Shown piece after piece: positions 50,008 through 60,102 of a DNA stretch of 64,000 bases. Every line of letters begins with the position of its first letter. The stretch's first letter is position 1. The DNA lies in assembly GCF_030269485.1 (NCBI RefSeq), contig NZ_BSTL01000024.1, positions 62,001 through 126,000 on the forward strand, read 5' to 3'. A program made the translations under genes and the position numbers. This DNA comes from Actinoplanes sp. NBRC 103695 (GTDB lineage: Bacteria; Actinomycetota; Actinomycetes; Mycobacteriales; Micromonosporaceae). The notes beneath the pieces are model-generated. The model had not been told where the DNA came from. It saw only the letters and a program-made list of their open reading frames with translations, and made no database searches.

Positions 50008-51449
50008 GTGGTTGCCGTGTTGGAGCATGCGTCACGGGCAGCGGACGCGGTCCTGGAGGCGGCACCGGACGCCATCGTCGGGGTGGACTCCGGTGGTCGG
50101 ATTCTGCTGATGAACGCGCAGGCCGAGCGTCTGTTCGGGTATGCCGCGACGAGTTGATCGGTCAGACCGTCGAGATGCTCGTCCCAGCTGTGGCTCGGGA
50201 CATGCACCGCGGGCATCGCGCTGCCTACCTCACCGACTCCGCCAACCGGGCCCTCGGGTCCGCGCTGGAGATGGCCGGTCTCCGCAAGGACGGCAGCGAG
50301 TTCACCATCGAGATCGCCCTGTCGGCCGTCAACACCGACGAAGGCTTGATGGTCGTCGAAGCGGTCCGCGACATCAGCGACCGCAAGAACGCCGAGGCCA
50401 AGTTCCGGTGGATGATCGAGGTCGCCCCCGACGCCATCCTCGGCGTCGACACCTCCGGATCCATCGAACTGGTCAACGCCCAGTGCGAGCGCCTGTTCGG
50501 GTACGGCCGCGACGATTTGATGGGCCAGCCGGTCGAGATCCTGCTCCCGCTCGGGCTGCGCCCGGTCGATGCCGGCCAGGTCGGCGCCGGGACCGAGTTG
50601 GCGGCGCTGCACAAGGACGGCACCGAGATCCCCGTCGAGGTCAGCTTGAGTGCCCTCGAGACACCGGGCGGGCGCCTCACCATGGCCGCGGTCCGCGACA
50701 TCACCGATCGCCGCCGCTTCGAGAAGCTCCTGCGGGAACAGAACATCGAGCTGGAACGGGCCAGCCAGGCCAAGGACAACTTCCTGGCCAGCATGAGCCA
50801 CGAACTACGCACTCCGCTCAATGCCATCATCGGCTTCACCGGCACGGTCCTGATGAAGCTCCCCGGGCCGCTCAACGCCGAGCAGGAACACCAGCTACGC
50901 CTCGTGCAGACCAGCGGCAAGCACCTGCTGTCGATCATCAACGACCTGCTCGACCTGGCGAAGATCGAATCCGGCCGCGTCGAGATCGCCCTGGAACCGG
51001 TCGACTGCGGCCGGGTCGCCGAAGAGGTCGTGCAGTCACTGCAGCCGACGGCCACCGGCAAGGGCCTCGTGCTCTGCGTCGAGGGATCGGACGCACCGGT
51101 GATCGCCATGGCGGACCGTCGTGCGCTCGGGCAGATCCTGATCAACCTCGTCAACAACGCGATCAAGTTCACCGACACCGGTGAGGTCCGAGTGTGCGTG
51201 ATCCCCGCCAACGGCGAGGGGCTGCGCATCGAGGTCCGCGACACCGGGCCCGGCGTGCCGGAGATCGACCTTCAACGGATCTTCCGGGCGTTCGAACGCA
51301 GCGCCGCAACCACCAAGGCGTCCGAGGAGGGCACCGGGCTCGGGCTGCACATCTCGCACAAGCTCGCCGAACTGATCGACGCCGCGATCACGGTGACCAG
51401 TGTGGTCGGCCAGGGCAGCGTCTTCACCGTCACGCTGACCGGGCCGTGA
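50008..51449 (+). CDS. PAS-PAS sensor histidine kinase interrupted by a one-base frameshift
   Basis: From GTG 50008 the frame gives a PAS start (APDAIVGVDSGGRILLMNAQ and AERLFGYA), then hits TGA at 50155. The next frame continues at once with DELIGQTVEMLVP through a complete kinase. The second PAS of the same protein has FGYGRDDLMGQPVEILLP at the matching place, encoded by GGGTACGGCCGCGAC, where the first has GGGTATGCCGCGAC, one base shorter. So one base is missing near 50143. The rest has HisKA (AKDNFLASMSHELRTPLNAI, His in SHELRTP) and HATPase (NLVNNAIKFTDTGEV, DTGPGVPE, EGTGLGLH). The intact downstream frame begins near 50154. Whether it is a real mutation or a sequencing error cannot be told. 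It is coupled to the receiver gene by GTGA. Confidence 0.85.
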
Positions 51450-52276
51450 CACAGCCCGCCTCGGGCGCCCGCATCCTGGTCGTCGAGGACACCCCGCACA
51501 GCCTGCAGCTCATGCAGTACATCCTTGAGGCGCACACCCACACCGTCGTCGCTGCGGTCACCGGCGAGGAAGCAGTCCAGTTCGCCCAGGCGTCACGCCC
51601 CGACCTCGTCGTCATGGACCTGCAACTACCCGGCATCGACGGCTACGAAGCGCTGGCCGCCCTCCGCGCGACACCGAGCCTGGCCACCGTGCCGGTCGTG
51701 GCGGTGACCTCGTTCGCGATGGTCGGCGACCGCGACCGGGCACTGGGCGCCGGTTTCGATCACTACATGACCAAGCCGATCGACCCGGAGACCTTCGCCG
51801 CGGAGATCGGCGCGCGCCTGCCCGAGGGCCTGCGCGGACACCCTCCCGTCCCCGACGAGGACCACCACCGTGGGACTGCCGAACCGGAGTTCGCCGGACA
51901 GTACACGGTCGACGTCCTGGCCCTCGACGATTCCCCGATCAACCAGACCCTGCTGCGCAGCGTGCTGGAACCGCACGGTTACCGGGTGCGGACCGCGCTC
52001 ACGGTCGAGGACGCGATCGCCGCCGTCGAGGCCGAGCAACCCGATCTGGTGCTCTCCGATATCCACGTCGGCCGGCAGTCAGGCACCGAACTGCTGTCGT
52101 ACCTTCGCGGCGTGCCGAGCCTCGCGGTCCTGCCGTTCGCGTTCGTGACCAGCACCGCCGACTGGCAGAGTCCGCTGATGGACGGCGGCGCGGCTCCCGT
52201 CATCAACCGTCCCATCGAGCCGGCGGCGCTGCTCGAAAGAGTAGGCGCCCTGCTGCACAGCAATTCCGGATCCTGA
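51446..52276 (+). CDS. Double-receiver response regulator without an output domain
   Basis: A 276-residue protein with two receiver domains. The first (about 8-130) has ILVVEDTPHSLQLMQYIL, the phospho-acceptor Asp in DLVVMDLQLPGIDGYEA, and HYMTKPIDPETF with the switch Lys. The second (about 150-270) has DVLALDDSPINQTLL and DLVLSDIHVGRQSGTEL; the equivalent of the conserved Lys is in VINRPIEP, where Arg replaces Lys. There is no DNA-binding or enzymatic output, so it probably relays phosphate between the two kinases. The GTG at 51446 overlaps the stop of the upstream kinase, and its stop is two bases before the next GTG. Confidence 0.9.
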   Translation: MTQPASGARILVVEDTPHSLQLMQYILEAHTHTVVAAVTGEEAVQFAQASRPDLVVMDLQLPGIDGYEALAALRATPSLATVPVVAVTSFAMVGDRDRALGAGFDHYMTKPIDPETFAAEIGARLPEGLRGHPPVPDEDHHRGTAEPEFAGQYTVDVLALDDSPINQTLLRSVLEPHGYRVRTALTVEDAIAAVEAEQPDLVLSDIHVGRQSGTELLSYLRGVPSLAVLPFAFVTSTADWQSPLMDGGAAPVINRPIEPAALLERVGALLHSNSGS

Positions 52277-52278
52277 CC

Positions 52279-54321
52279 GTGGCCATCATCCTGGTAGTCG
52301 ATGACCACGCCACCAACCGCGAGCTGGTGCGCACCGTCCTCGGATACGCCGGACATCAGGTGATCGAGGCCCACGAGGGTGCCGAGGCCCTGTCGATGGC
52401 CCACGCTCAGCACCCGGACCTCGTCCTGACCGACATCCTGATGCCGGGCATGGACGGCTACGAACTGACCCGGGAACTGCGGGCCGCCGAGGACACCGCC
52501 CGCACCCCGATCGTCTTCTACACGGCCAACTACCTCGAGGCCGAAACCCGCCCCTTCGCCGAGGCCAGTGGCGTGGCCCGAGTCCTGCTCAAGTCCTCGG
52601 ATCCACAGGAACTCATGCACACTGTCGACGAAGTGCTCGCCGAGGGCCGGACATCCGCGGGATCCGTCGACACCGCCAAGGCGGACCAGAGCTACCTGCG
52701 CGCGGTCAGCGCGAAACTGTTCGACAAGGACAAAGCCCTCAGCGATACGGAGACACGGTTCCGGCTCATGGCCGACGCCTCGCCGGTCGGCATCGTCTTC
52801 GGCGACCACGACGGGTACGCCAACTACGTCAACACGAGACTCACCGAGATCATCGGCCGGCCCGCGGAGGATCTGCTCGCCCTGGGCTGGCTGTGTTGTG
52901 CCGGCGACGTGGACCACGATGCCATTCTCCGTGTGGCGCGAGGCCGTGAAGCCCGCGACGGCCGAGACCAGTACCGCTGCCGCGTCGAGCAGCCGGGCGG
53001 GAATGTGCTTTGGGCCAACGTCCAGGTGAGGGCGATCCACGACGAGGACAGCGAACACGCCGGTTTCATCGCCACCGTCGACGACGTGACGGCCCTCGTC
53101 GAAGCCGACGAGCGGAGCCGGGCCGCGGAACGCGGGCAGGACGTCGAGGCCAAAGACCGGGCCACCGAACGGCTGGAAAGCCTCAGCACGCTCGCCGGCG
53201 GCGTCGCCCACGACTTCAACAACATCCTGGGCTCCGTTCTCGCGTTCGAGAACTTCGTCTCCGAGTCCATCACCGAGCTGGCCGCGACCGAACGGCTGGA
53301 CGCCGAGACAAGCGTGGCCCTGCTCAGCGATCTGACACAGATTCGCAAGGGCGGGGAACGTGCGGTCGGCCTCACCCAGCAACTGCTGACTTTCGGCAGC
53401 AGGAAGGTCATCAATCGCTCGGCGATGGACCTCAACCAGGCCATCCGGGAGTCCAACGCACTGCTCGCGCCCACCGTCGGGACAAGGCTGCGGGTGGTCA
53501 CCGACCTGGCAGCCGATCTAGGACCCGTGGCCGCCGAACCTACCGTCGTGGCCCAGATCCTGCTCAACCTCACGGTCAACGCGGATCAAGCCATGCCCGA
53601 CGGAGGGGCGCTCGCCATCGCCACCGCCAACGTCGAAGTTCCCGCCGATCAGCAGGACCCCATGCCGATACCGGCGGGCCGGTACGCGCGGCTGACGATC
53701 CGGGACACCGGACACGGAATGACAGCGGAAACCCTCAAGCACGCCGTGGAACCGTTCTACACGACCCGAGGGCGCGGCATGGGCACCGGACTCGGACTCG
53801 CCACCGCGTACGGCATCGTCAACCAACTCGGCGGCACCCTGCACATCAAATCCAGCCCAGGCCACGGCACCACCGTCACCATCCACCTGCCGCGCACCGA
53901 TCAACCCGTCGAGACGCCCGCAGACGAAGCCACCCCGGCCGGCGGCACCGAAACGATCCTGGTCGCCGAAGACGAAGACGGCATCCGCGACACCCTCACC
54001 CGGACCCTGTCCAAGGCCGGCTACGCCGTCCTCGCCGCCGCCACTGGCCCCGCCGCGCTCGAACTCGCCGCCCACCACCCCGGAACCATCCAGCTTCTGC
54101 TCAGCGACGTGATCATGCCCGGCATGCTCGGCGACGAACTCGCCGAACACCTGCACGAAAAACGACCCGACACCGGAATCCTGTTCATGTCCGGCTACGC
54201 GGGCGACCTCATGAACCGATACGGCGTCCTCAAACCCGGCGTCACCGTACTGCCGAAACCGTTTACCACCACGGCGCTACTCACCGCCGTACGAACCGCC
54301 CTCAGCACCGCGGCGAAGTGA
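52279..54321 (+). CDS. Hybrid histidine kinase: REC-PAS-HisKA-HATPase-REC
   Basis: A 680-residue cytoplasmic hybrid kinase. The N-terminal receiver has IILVVDDHATNRELVRTV and LVLTDILMPGMDGYEL. A coiled linker and PAS domain (about 155-275) follow, then a HisKA domain with SLSTLAGGVAHDFNNILGSV (His in AHDFNN, the NtrB-like form), HATPase (ILLNLTVNADQAMPDGG, IRDTGHGMT, GMGTGLGLATAYGI) and a C-terminal receiver with ILVAEDEDGIRDTL, LLLSDVIMPGMLGDEL and LPKPFT. There are no membrane helices, so it senses an internal signal. It is the last gene of a three-gene phosphorelay with the PAS kinase and the double receiver. Confidence 0.95.
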   Translation: MAIILVVDDHATNRELVRTVLGYAGHQVIEAHEGAEALSMAHAQHPDLVLTDILMPGMDGYELTRELRAAEDTARTPIVFYTANYLEAETRPFAEASGVARVLLKSSDPQELMHTVDEVLAEGRTSAGSVDTAKADQSYLRAVSAKLFDKDKALSDTETRFRLMADASPVGIVFGDHDGYANYVNTRLTEIIGRPAEDLLALGWLCCAGDVDHDAILRVARGREARDGRDQYRCRVEQPGGNVLWANVQVRAIHDEDSEHAGFIATVDDVTALVEADERSRAAERGQDVEAKDRATERLESLSTLAGGVAHDFNNILGSVLAFENFVSESITELAATERLDAETSVALLSDLTQIRKGGERAVGLTQQLLTFGSRKVINRSAMDLNQAIRESNALLAPTVGTRLRVVTDLAADLGPVAAEPTVVAQILLNLTVNADQAMPDGGALAIATANVEVPADQQDPMPIPAGRYARLTIRDTGHGMTAETLKHAVEPFYTTRGRGMGTGLGLATAYGIVNQLGGTLHIKSSPGHGTTVTIHLPRTDQPVETPADEATPAGGTETILVAEDEDGIRDTLTRTLSKAGYAVLAAATGPAALELAAHHPGTIQLLLSDVIMPGMLGDELAEHLHEKRPDTGILFMSGYAGDLMNRYGVLKPGVTVLPKPFTTTALLTAVRTALSTAAK

Positions 54322-54396
54322 CAGACGCGCTGGATGGCGGGCGGCCCTCTGGGACGAAAGTAGGAGCCGTGCGGGTCGCTGGAATCGCGAACGAGC

Positions 54397-56058
54397 TCAA
54401 TCGAAGGGAAGGCCGTGGGTCTCGTTCTCAGGGCAGGTGAGGGTTGCCGTGGTGGGTAGCCGTACCACGAAGGTGGTGCCGGGCCCGGTGTGGTGGGCCA
54501 GGGCGATGGTGCCGTGGTGGCGTTCGAGGATGGTGCGGGTGATGACGAGGCCGAGGCCGGTGCCGGGGATGCGTTTGTCCAGGGCGGTGGAGGCGCGGTA
54601 GAAGCGGCGGAACAGCCGGGGTTGTTCGTCCGGGGGGACGCCGATGCCGGTGTCGGCGACAGTCCAGTTGATCATGTGGCTGGTGTCGTCGAGGCCGGCG
54701 GTGATGGTGATCGTGCCGCCGGCGGGGGTGTATTTGATGGCGTTGGTGAGCAGGTTGTCGGCGACCTGGCGCAGCCGGTTGGGGTCGGCGTGCAGGTTGA
54801 GCCGCTGGGGCAGCTGCATGGTCACCGTGAGCTGCTTGTCGACGGCTGGTGCGGTGTTCGCGTGTACGGCCTCGCTGATGATGGCGCACAGGTCGGTGTC
54901 GACCAGGTCGACGGCGAGTTGTCCGGATTCGAGCCGGGCCAGGTCGAGCAGGTCGTCGGTCATCACCGACAGGCGCTGCGAGCTGCGCGCGATGACGCGT
55001 AGGTATTCGCGTTGCTGCTCGGTGGTCAGTTCGTCGAGTTCGTCATCGAACACCGCGACGGCGCCGCTGATCACCGCCAGCGGGTTACGCAGTTCGTGGG
55101 TGACCATGGCCAGGAACTCGTCCTTGGTGTGGGCCAGTTCCACGGCGAGTTCCTCGGCCCGGCGCCGCTCGAGGTATTGCCCTACGTGGGCGGCGAGCCC
55201 GCCGAGCAGCCCGAGCAGGGTGTCTTCGGGGTGTTCCACCCGATCGCCGTAAACGCACAGCGCGCCCAGGGTGTAACGGCCGGTGGAGACCGGCACACCG
55301 ACCGCGACGTGCAACCCGATACGCGCGGCAGCGCTGCTGCGCAACGACATCGTGTCGGTGCTCAGGTCCGCGATCCATCGGCCGGTGCCGTCGGCGCAGA
55401 CCCGGCCGGGCAGCGCCACGCCGAGCTCGAGTACGTCCAGGGCGAAGTCGCTCAGCTGCCGGTCCGCTTCGACGTGGCGGGCTGCGCAGGTCAGCACTTG
55501 CCGGTGATCGTCGACCAGCCACAGTTCAACGACCGGCCAGCCCATCTTCACGCCGAGGGCCTCGACCATCCGGTGCGCGGCGACGGTGCTGGAGTCCGCC
55601 TCGGCCAGCCCCAGGGCGATGGCGGCTTGGACGTCGGCGAACTGAGCGGCCCGGCGCGCGCTGGTGATGTCGCGGGCGAAGGCGTGGAACATGCGCCCGC
55701 TGGGCTCCTCGGTGACGGTCAGGGTCATCTCGATGGGGAACTCGTGGCCGTCGCGGTGCAATGCGGTCAGCTGAAGCTGCTGTCCGAGGACTCGGCTGGG
55801 ATCACCACCGGCGAGGCGGGCGAGACGGGCGAGGTCGGCGCGGTATACCTCGCGGAACCGGGCCGGGATGATCAGGTCGGTGAGGTCGCCCTCACAGGCC
55901 TCTGCGGCGTTGTAGCCGAAAACTCTCTCGGCGGCTGGATTCCACCCGTTTACCCGGCCGTCGGTGCTGGTGGCGATGTAGGCCTGCACCGCCACCGCGA
56001 ACCCCACCTGCTCCTGGCGCACCTCATCGTCAACTCTTTCCGATACCGCTTGCGTCAT
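54397..56058 (-). CDS. PAS-GAF sensor histidine kinase
   Basis: A 553-residue cytoplasmic kinase. A PAS domain (about 20-140, with ATSTDGRVNGWNPAAERVFGY) is followed by a GAF domain (about 155-300, with IGLHVAVGVPVSTGRYTLGALC), HisKA with KDEFLAMVTHELRNPLAVI (His in THELRNP), and HATPase with QVADNLLTNAIKYTPAGGTI, WTVADTGIGVPPDE and GTGLGLVI. I chose ATG 56058 because the residues before it are low-complexity. It is convergent with the hybrid kinase operon, and no response regulator is adjacent, so it may feed the same relay. Confidence 0.92.
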   Translation of the reverse strand: MTQAVSERVDDEVRQEQVGFAVAVQAYIATSTDGRVNGWNPAAERVFGYNAAEACEGDLTDLIIPARFREVYRADLARLARLAGGDPSRVLGQQLQLTALHRDGHEFPIEMTLTVTEEPSGRMFHAFARDITSARRAAQFADVQAAIALGLAEADSSTVAAHRMVEALGVKMGWPVVELWLVDDHRQVLTCAARHVEADRQLSDFALDVLELGVALPGRVCADGTGRWIADLSTDTMSLRSSAAARIGLHVAVGVPVSTGRYTLGALCVYGDRVEHPEDTLLGLLGGLAAHVGQYLERRRAEELAVELAHTKDEFLAMVTHELRNPLAVISGAVAVFDDELDELTTEQQREYLRVIARSSQRLSVMTDDLLDLARLESGQLAVDLVDTDLCAIISEAVHANTAPAVDKQLTVTMQLPQRLNLHADPNRLRQVADNLLTNAIKYTPAGGTITITAGLDDTSHMINWTVADTGIGVPPDEQPRLFRRFYRASTALDKRIPGTGLGLVITRTILERHHGTIALAHHTGPGTTFVVRLPTTATLTCPENETHGLPFD

Positions 56059-56433
56059 CACGGCCCCCAGGTGGCCTAGGCTCGGTGACCGCGCCGCGCC
56101 CGGAGGGTCGTCGGCCGATGCTGTCGCACCCAACGTACCGCCGCTGTCCGATGCGCCTTACCTCCACGGAAACATTGGCAAGACTTCCCTAATCGTCTGA
56201 CCAGCACGAACGACGTCTCACACGAGGGGTCCGCGGACACGTCCGACAGGGGCTCGGCCGCTCACGTGGCAGCGGACGACACCGCCTCGCGGTCCGGCCC
56301 GGGCAATGCGCCGAGCTCCACGGTGAGCCGCCGCCGCGGCCGGACTCGCCGTGGATCTCGGTGACGGTGTGCTCGCCACATCGCATCGCCTGGTTGACGG
56401 CGCCGGACGCGGTGAGCGTCCACAGGGCATCAT
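56059..56433. other. Gap of about 375 bp between divergent genes
   Basis: No gene is supported. A minus-strand frame at 56189-56386 contains MRCGEHTVTEIHGESGRGG, but the rest is Arg/Pro-rich shadow sequence. Promoters for the PAS-GAF kinase and the lipoprotein should lie here. Confidence 0.4.
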
Positions 56434-56967
56434 GTGACCGTGAGCATGAGACGTGCCGGCCTTGTCCTGACCACGGCGATCATCGGCCTCGGTGGCTGTG
56501 AGTCGTCCCCGCCGTCGGCGACGCCGCAGTCCGCGGCCGGGCCGTCGCCCTCGGCGTCGGTGGTGTCGGCCCCGGTGGCGGCGTCCCCGTCGGCGGAGGC
56601 TCCGTTCGCCCCGTCGACCGCTTCGGCGGCGCCCGGCGGGCACGAGGTGACCGTGGACGGGAAGAAGATCGGCGGGGTCGCGCCGGGCCTCGGCCTGCCG
56701 CCGGGCAGCAAGGTCACCGACAGCATCGTCACCGGGGAGAGCACCACGATCATCCTGGCCGAGCCGAAGCCGGCCGCCGTCCTGGCCCACTACCGGAGCA
56801 AGGGGCCGGCGGCCGGGTACCAGGTCGGCGGCGACACCGGCGGGCGGCTCGGGCTGACCGGCAAGGGCTGGTCGGTGACCGTCACGACGCAGGCGAAGGA
56901 CAGCACGCTCTCCTTCAATCCGATCCCGTCGGGAGACCCGTCCGACGCGGTCACTCCAGGCATCTAG
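56434..56967 (+). CDS. Putative secreted lipoprotein
   Basis: A 177-residue lipoprotein. After MRR and a hydrophobic core, a lipobox LGGC places the lipidated Cys at about residue 22. A long Ser/Pro/Ala linker (to about 65) leads to a small domain with VTVDGKKIGGVAPGLGLPPG, IVTGESTTIILAEPKPAAVLA and GRLGLTGKGWSVTVTT. The family is unknown. The GTG at 56434 has AGGG six bases upstream; ATG 56446 is an alternative. It precedes the glycoside hydrolase, with no close coupling. Confidence 0.65.
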   Translation: MTVSMRRAGLVLTTAIIGLGGCESSPPSATPQSAAGPSPSASVVSAPVAASPSAEAPFAPSTASAAPGGHEVTVDGKKIGGVAPGLGLPPGSKVTDSIVTGESTTIILAEPKPAAVLAHYRSKGPAAGYQVGGDTGGRLGLTGKGWSVTVTTQAKDSTLSFNPIPSGDPSDAVTPGI

Positions 56968-57050
56968 CACGTTTCCGAACATGTTTCCTTGACGTTACGT
57001 GTGCGCATCTGTTTCGATGCGCTGAATCGATGTGCGTCAGTGGGGGAATC

Positions 57051-60047
57051 GTGAGCAGATTCGTGCGGTTGGCCGCAGCGGTGGCCGTGTCCACACTGGC
57101 GGTGGCGATGGCGGCCGTTCCGGCGTACGCAAGCGAACCCCAGCCCGTCTATCCCGCGACCGGGAACGGGACCGCCTTCCTGGACCACCGCGCGCTCCTC
57201 GGCGACGTGCCGGAGCCGGCCTGGTACGAGGCGAACATCCCGTTCGTCGACCTGCCCGACCGGGAGATCCGGGACACCTACTACTACCGCTGGCGCACCT
57301 TCAAGGAGGCGCTGAAGTACACCGGACCCGAGGACGGCTGGATCGTCACCGAGTTCCTCGGCCCGGTCGGCTACTCGGCGCCCAACGGAGGCATCAACGC
57401 GGCTGCGGGACACCACGTCTACGAGGGACGGTGGCTGCGCGACCCGCGGTACCTCGACGACTACCTGGACTACTGGCTCAGCGGGTCCGGCTCGCAGGCC
57501 AAGCCCGCCACCGAGGGGCTGAACAAGAACACCACCGACTGGGCGCACCAGTACTCGTTCTGGGCGGTCGACGCGGCGGTGGCCCGGGCCGAGGTCACCG
57601 GTGACTGGCGGTTCCTGCTGGACCGGCTGCCGCGGCTGCGCAAGCAGTACGAGGGCTGGAAGAAGTCGAACTTCGATCGAACTCGAGGTCTCTACTGGCA
57701 GACGCCGGTGTGGGACGCGATGGAGTTCACCGCCGGCTCGTACCAGACCGCCGATCCCTATCACGGCGGCGACGGCTTCCGGCCGACGCTCAACGCCTAC
57801 CAGTACGGCGACGCCAAGGCGCTCGCGATGCTGCTGCGCCGGGCGGGAGACGACGCCGGCGCCGCGAAACTCGACCGGGAGGCGGCGGCGCTGAGCCGCA
57901 ACCTGGAGCGGCAACTCTGGGACGGCGACTTCTACAAGCACGTGCAGCGCGACGCGACCACGCCGATCGACGACCGCGAGCTGATGGGCTACGTGCCCTG
58001 GTACTTCCACATGCCGCCGGCCGCGAACGCCAAGGCGTGGGCGCAACTGACCGACCCGCAGGGGTTCGCCGCCGCGTACGGCCCGACGACCACCGAGCGG
58101 CGCAGCCCGTGGTTCATGCACGAGGCGCTCGACGGCTGCTGCCGCTGGGACGGTCCGAGCTGGCCCTACGCCACCAGCCAGACGCTCACCGCCCTGAGCA
58201 ACCAGTTGCTCGACTACCCGGCACAGCCCTATGTGGACTCCGAGGACTTCAACACCTTGCTTCGCGGGTACGCGTTGACGCAACGCAAGAACGGCCGGCC
58301 GTACGTCGCCGAGGCGCACCACCCGGACGAGGACCGCTGGATCTACGACGGGCGTGGCCACAGCGAGGACTACAACCACTCCACGTTCACCGACATCGTG
58401 CTGTCGGGACTCTTCGGCATCCGCGCCCAGCCGGACAACAGCGTGCGGATCGCCCCGCTCGCCCCGGCCGGCTGGGACCACTACGCCGTCGAGAACGTGC
58501 CGTACCACGGTCACAACCTGACGGTTCTCTGGGACAAGACCGGTTCCGCGTACGGGCGGGGGAGTGGTTTCCGGGTCTATGTGGACGGTGTGCTGACCGA
58601 GCAGCGGGACGCTCCCGGCGACATCCGGGTGAAGCTCGGCGTGCGCCCGGCCGGCGAGAACCTGCCCGCCCCGGTCGACGACGCGGCCAACCCGGCCGAG
58701 AGCGGCTACCCCGCGGCCCGGGCCTCCTACACGTGGTCCGGCGACAAGGCGGCCGACGCCATCGACGGGCAGAACTTCCACCTGGACGTCCCGGCCACCC
58801 GCTGGACCACCTGGCAGTCGCCGAACCGGACTGACTGGCTGGAGGTCGACCTGGGCGCCGCCTCGGTCGTGTCGGACGTGCGCCTCGACTTCTACGACGA
58901 CGGCGGTGGGGTGCGGACACCCGACACAGTCGCGCTGCAGTACGAGAAGGCCGGCGTCTGGCAGGACGTGCCCGGTCAGCGCCGGGATCCGGCGACGCCG
59001 GCGGCCCGGGCCGTCAACCGGATCGTGGTCGACCCGCCGATCCGCACCGACCGGCTGCGCGTGGTCGCCGCCCGGGCAGACGGGGGAGCGGTCGGCATCA
59101 CCGCCCTGCAGTCGTGGCGGCGGCCGGACAACCGCCTGCGTGTGGAGATGCCCGCCGCCCTGTCCGTCGACGGCGGTGACACCGTCCGGGTCAAGAGCCG
59201 GGTGACCGCCACAGCCGCGACCCCGGACGTACGGGTGGAGCTGGAGGTGCCGCGCGGCTGGACCGCGACCCCGGTGACCGCCGCGAGCACCGCCCTGCTG
59301 GCCGCCGGTGACACGCTCACCACCACCTGGAAGGTGACCGTCCCGGCGGACGCGCGGCTCACCGACCGCCTCCCGCTGCGTGCCCTGGCCCGCTCCGGCA
59401 AGGCGCTCGGCCGGGTCAGCTCGGCGATCACCCGGACCGCGTACCAGTTCGACCCGGCCGACTACGCGACGGTCGCGTGGGACGACGACTTCACCACCGA
59501 CCGGCTCGGCGAGTACCGCGTCGACCACCCCGTGGCCGAACCGTCGCCGGCGCTGTCGGTGTCCGGCGGCGCGCTGACCGCCACCGCGACCGGCCGGGCC
59601 TTCGCCGTGCTCGCCGCGCCCGTGCGAGGCGACGCGCGGGGCACCGCCGTGATCGTCGAACCGTCCCGCTTCTCCGGGGCGTCACCGGAGGACAGCCTGT
59701 TCCTCGGCGCGTCCGCCGGATCCCGGGACAACGCCCTGGCCTGGTACAACAACTTCCACGGCAGCTCCGGCGCCGACGTGCAGGTGGGCGGCGCGTCCCG
59801 GTCCGAGGCGACCGGCGGGTGCTGTGCGGCGTACCGCTGGGAGGCCGGTGACCGGATCGCGGTGCTGCTGCGCTGGGGCCGGCTCACCACCTGGGTCGAG
59901 CACGAGGGCGCCTGGACCCAGATCCACGACGCCCCGGTGAGCGCGGCGGTCGACGAGGTCACCCTCGCCGGGTGGTCACCCGCTTTCGGCGTACGCCTCG
60001 ACCCCGGCTCTCTGGCGGTCGGCCGGTTCACCGTGCGCACCAGGTGA
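57051..60047 (+). CDS. Secreted multidomain glycoside hydrolase (MGH1/GH63-like) with carbohydrate-binding modules
   Basis: A 998-residue secreted enzyme. A signal peptide (1-28, cleavage AYA-S) is followed by a catalytic (alpha/alpha)6-type domain (about 40-480). This has TYYYRWRTFKEAL, the segments TEFLGPVGYSAPNGGINAA and LNKNTTDWAHQYSFWAVDA, GLYWQTPVWDAMEFTAGSYQ and GPSWPYATSQTLTALSNQLL, the pattern of MGH1-type hydrolases. A discoidin/CBM32-like domain (about 545-690) has WTTWQSPNRTDWLEVDLGA. Then come an Ig-like NPCBM-associated domain (about 700-795) and a C-terminal concanavalin-like module (about 800-998) with NNFHGSSGADVQVGG. It probably removes glucosyl or related residues from an extracellular glycan. 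GTG 57051 follows GGGGGA and gives a clean signal peptide. Confidence 0.88.
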   Translation: MSRFVRLAAAVAVSTLAVAMAAVPAYASEPQPVYPATGNGTAFLDHRALLGDVPEPAWYEANIPFVDLPDREIRDTYYYRWRTFKEALKYTGPEDGWIVTEFLGPVGYSAPNGGINAAAGHHVYEGRWLRDPRYLDDYLDYWLSGSGSQAKPATEGLNKNTTDWAHQYSFWAVDAAVARAEVTGDWRFLLDRLPRLRKQYEGWKKSNFDRTRGLYWQTPVWDAMEFTAGSYQTADPYHGGDGFRPTLNAYQYGDAKALAMLLRRAGDDAGAAKLDREAAALSRNLERQLWDGDFYKHVQRDATTPIDDRELMGYVPWYFHMPPAANAKAWAQLTDPQGFAAAYGPTTTERRSPWFMHEALDGCCRWDGPSWPYATSQTLTALSNQLLDYPAQPYVDSEDFNTLLRGYALTQRKNGRPYVAEAHHPDEDRWIYDGRGHSEDYNHSTFTDIVLSGLFGIRAQPDNSVRIAPLAPAGWDHYAVENVPYHGHNLTVLWDKTGSAYGRGSGFRVYVDGVLTEQRDAPGDIRVKLGVRPAGENLPAPVDDAANPAESGYPAARASYTWSGDKAADAIDGQNFHLDVPATRWTTWQSPNRTDWLEVDLGAASVVSDVRLDFYDDGGGVRTPDTVALQYEKAGVWQDVPGQRRDPATPAARAVNRIVVDPPIRTDRLRVVAARADGGAVGITALQSWRRPDNRLRVEMPAALSVDGGDTVRVKSRVTATAATPDVRVELEVPRGWTATPVTAASTALLAAGDTLTTTWKVTVPADARLTDRLPLRALARSGKALGRVSSAITRTAYQFDPADYATVAWDDDFTTDRLGEYRVDHPVAEPSPALSVSGGALTATATGRAFAVLAAPVRGDARGTAVIVEPSRFSGASPEDSLFLGASAGSRDNALAWYNNFHGSSGADVQVGGASRSEATGGCCAAYRWEAGDRIAVLLRWGRLTTWVEHEGAWTQIHDAPVSAAVDEVTLAGWSPAFGVRLDPGSLAVGRFTVRTR

Positions 60048-60102
60048 GCCGCACACCCGGGTCCACTGTGCGGAGTCGACCGGCAGGGTGGAGACTGCAA
60101 CC

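Noticed and set aside
56207..56221. Third copy of the palindromic repeat (AACGACGTCTC)
   Set aside because: Only one arm matches and no return arm is present; coincidence.
56964..59528. Long minus-strand open frame of 854 codons
   Set aside because: Shadow of the glycoside hydrolase gene, low-complexity and without motifs.
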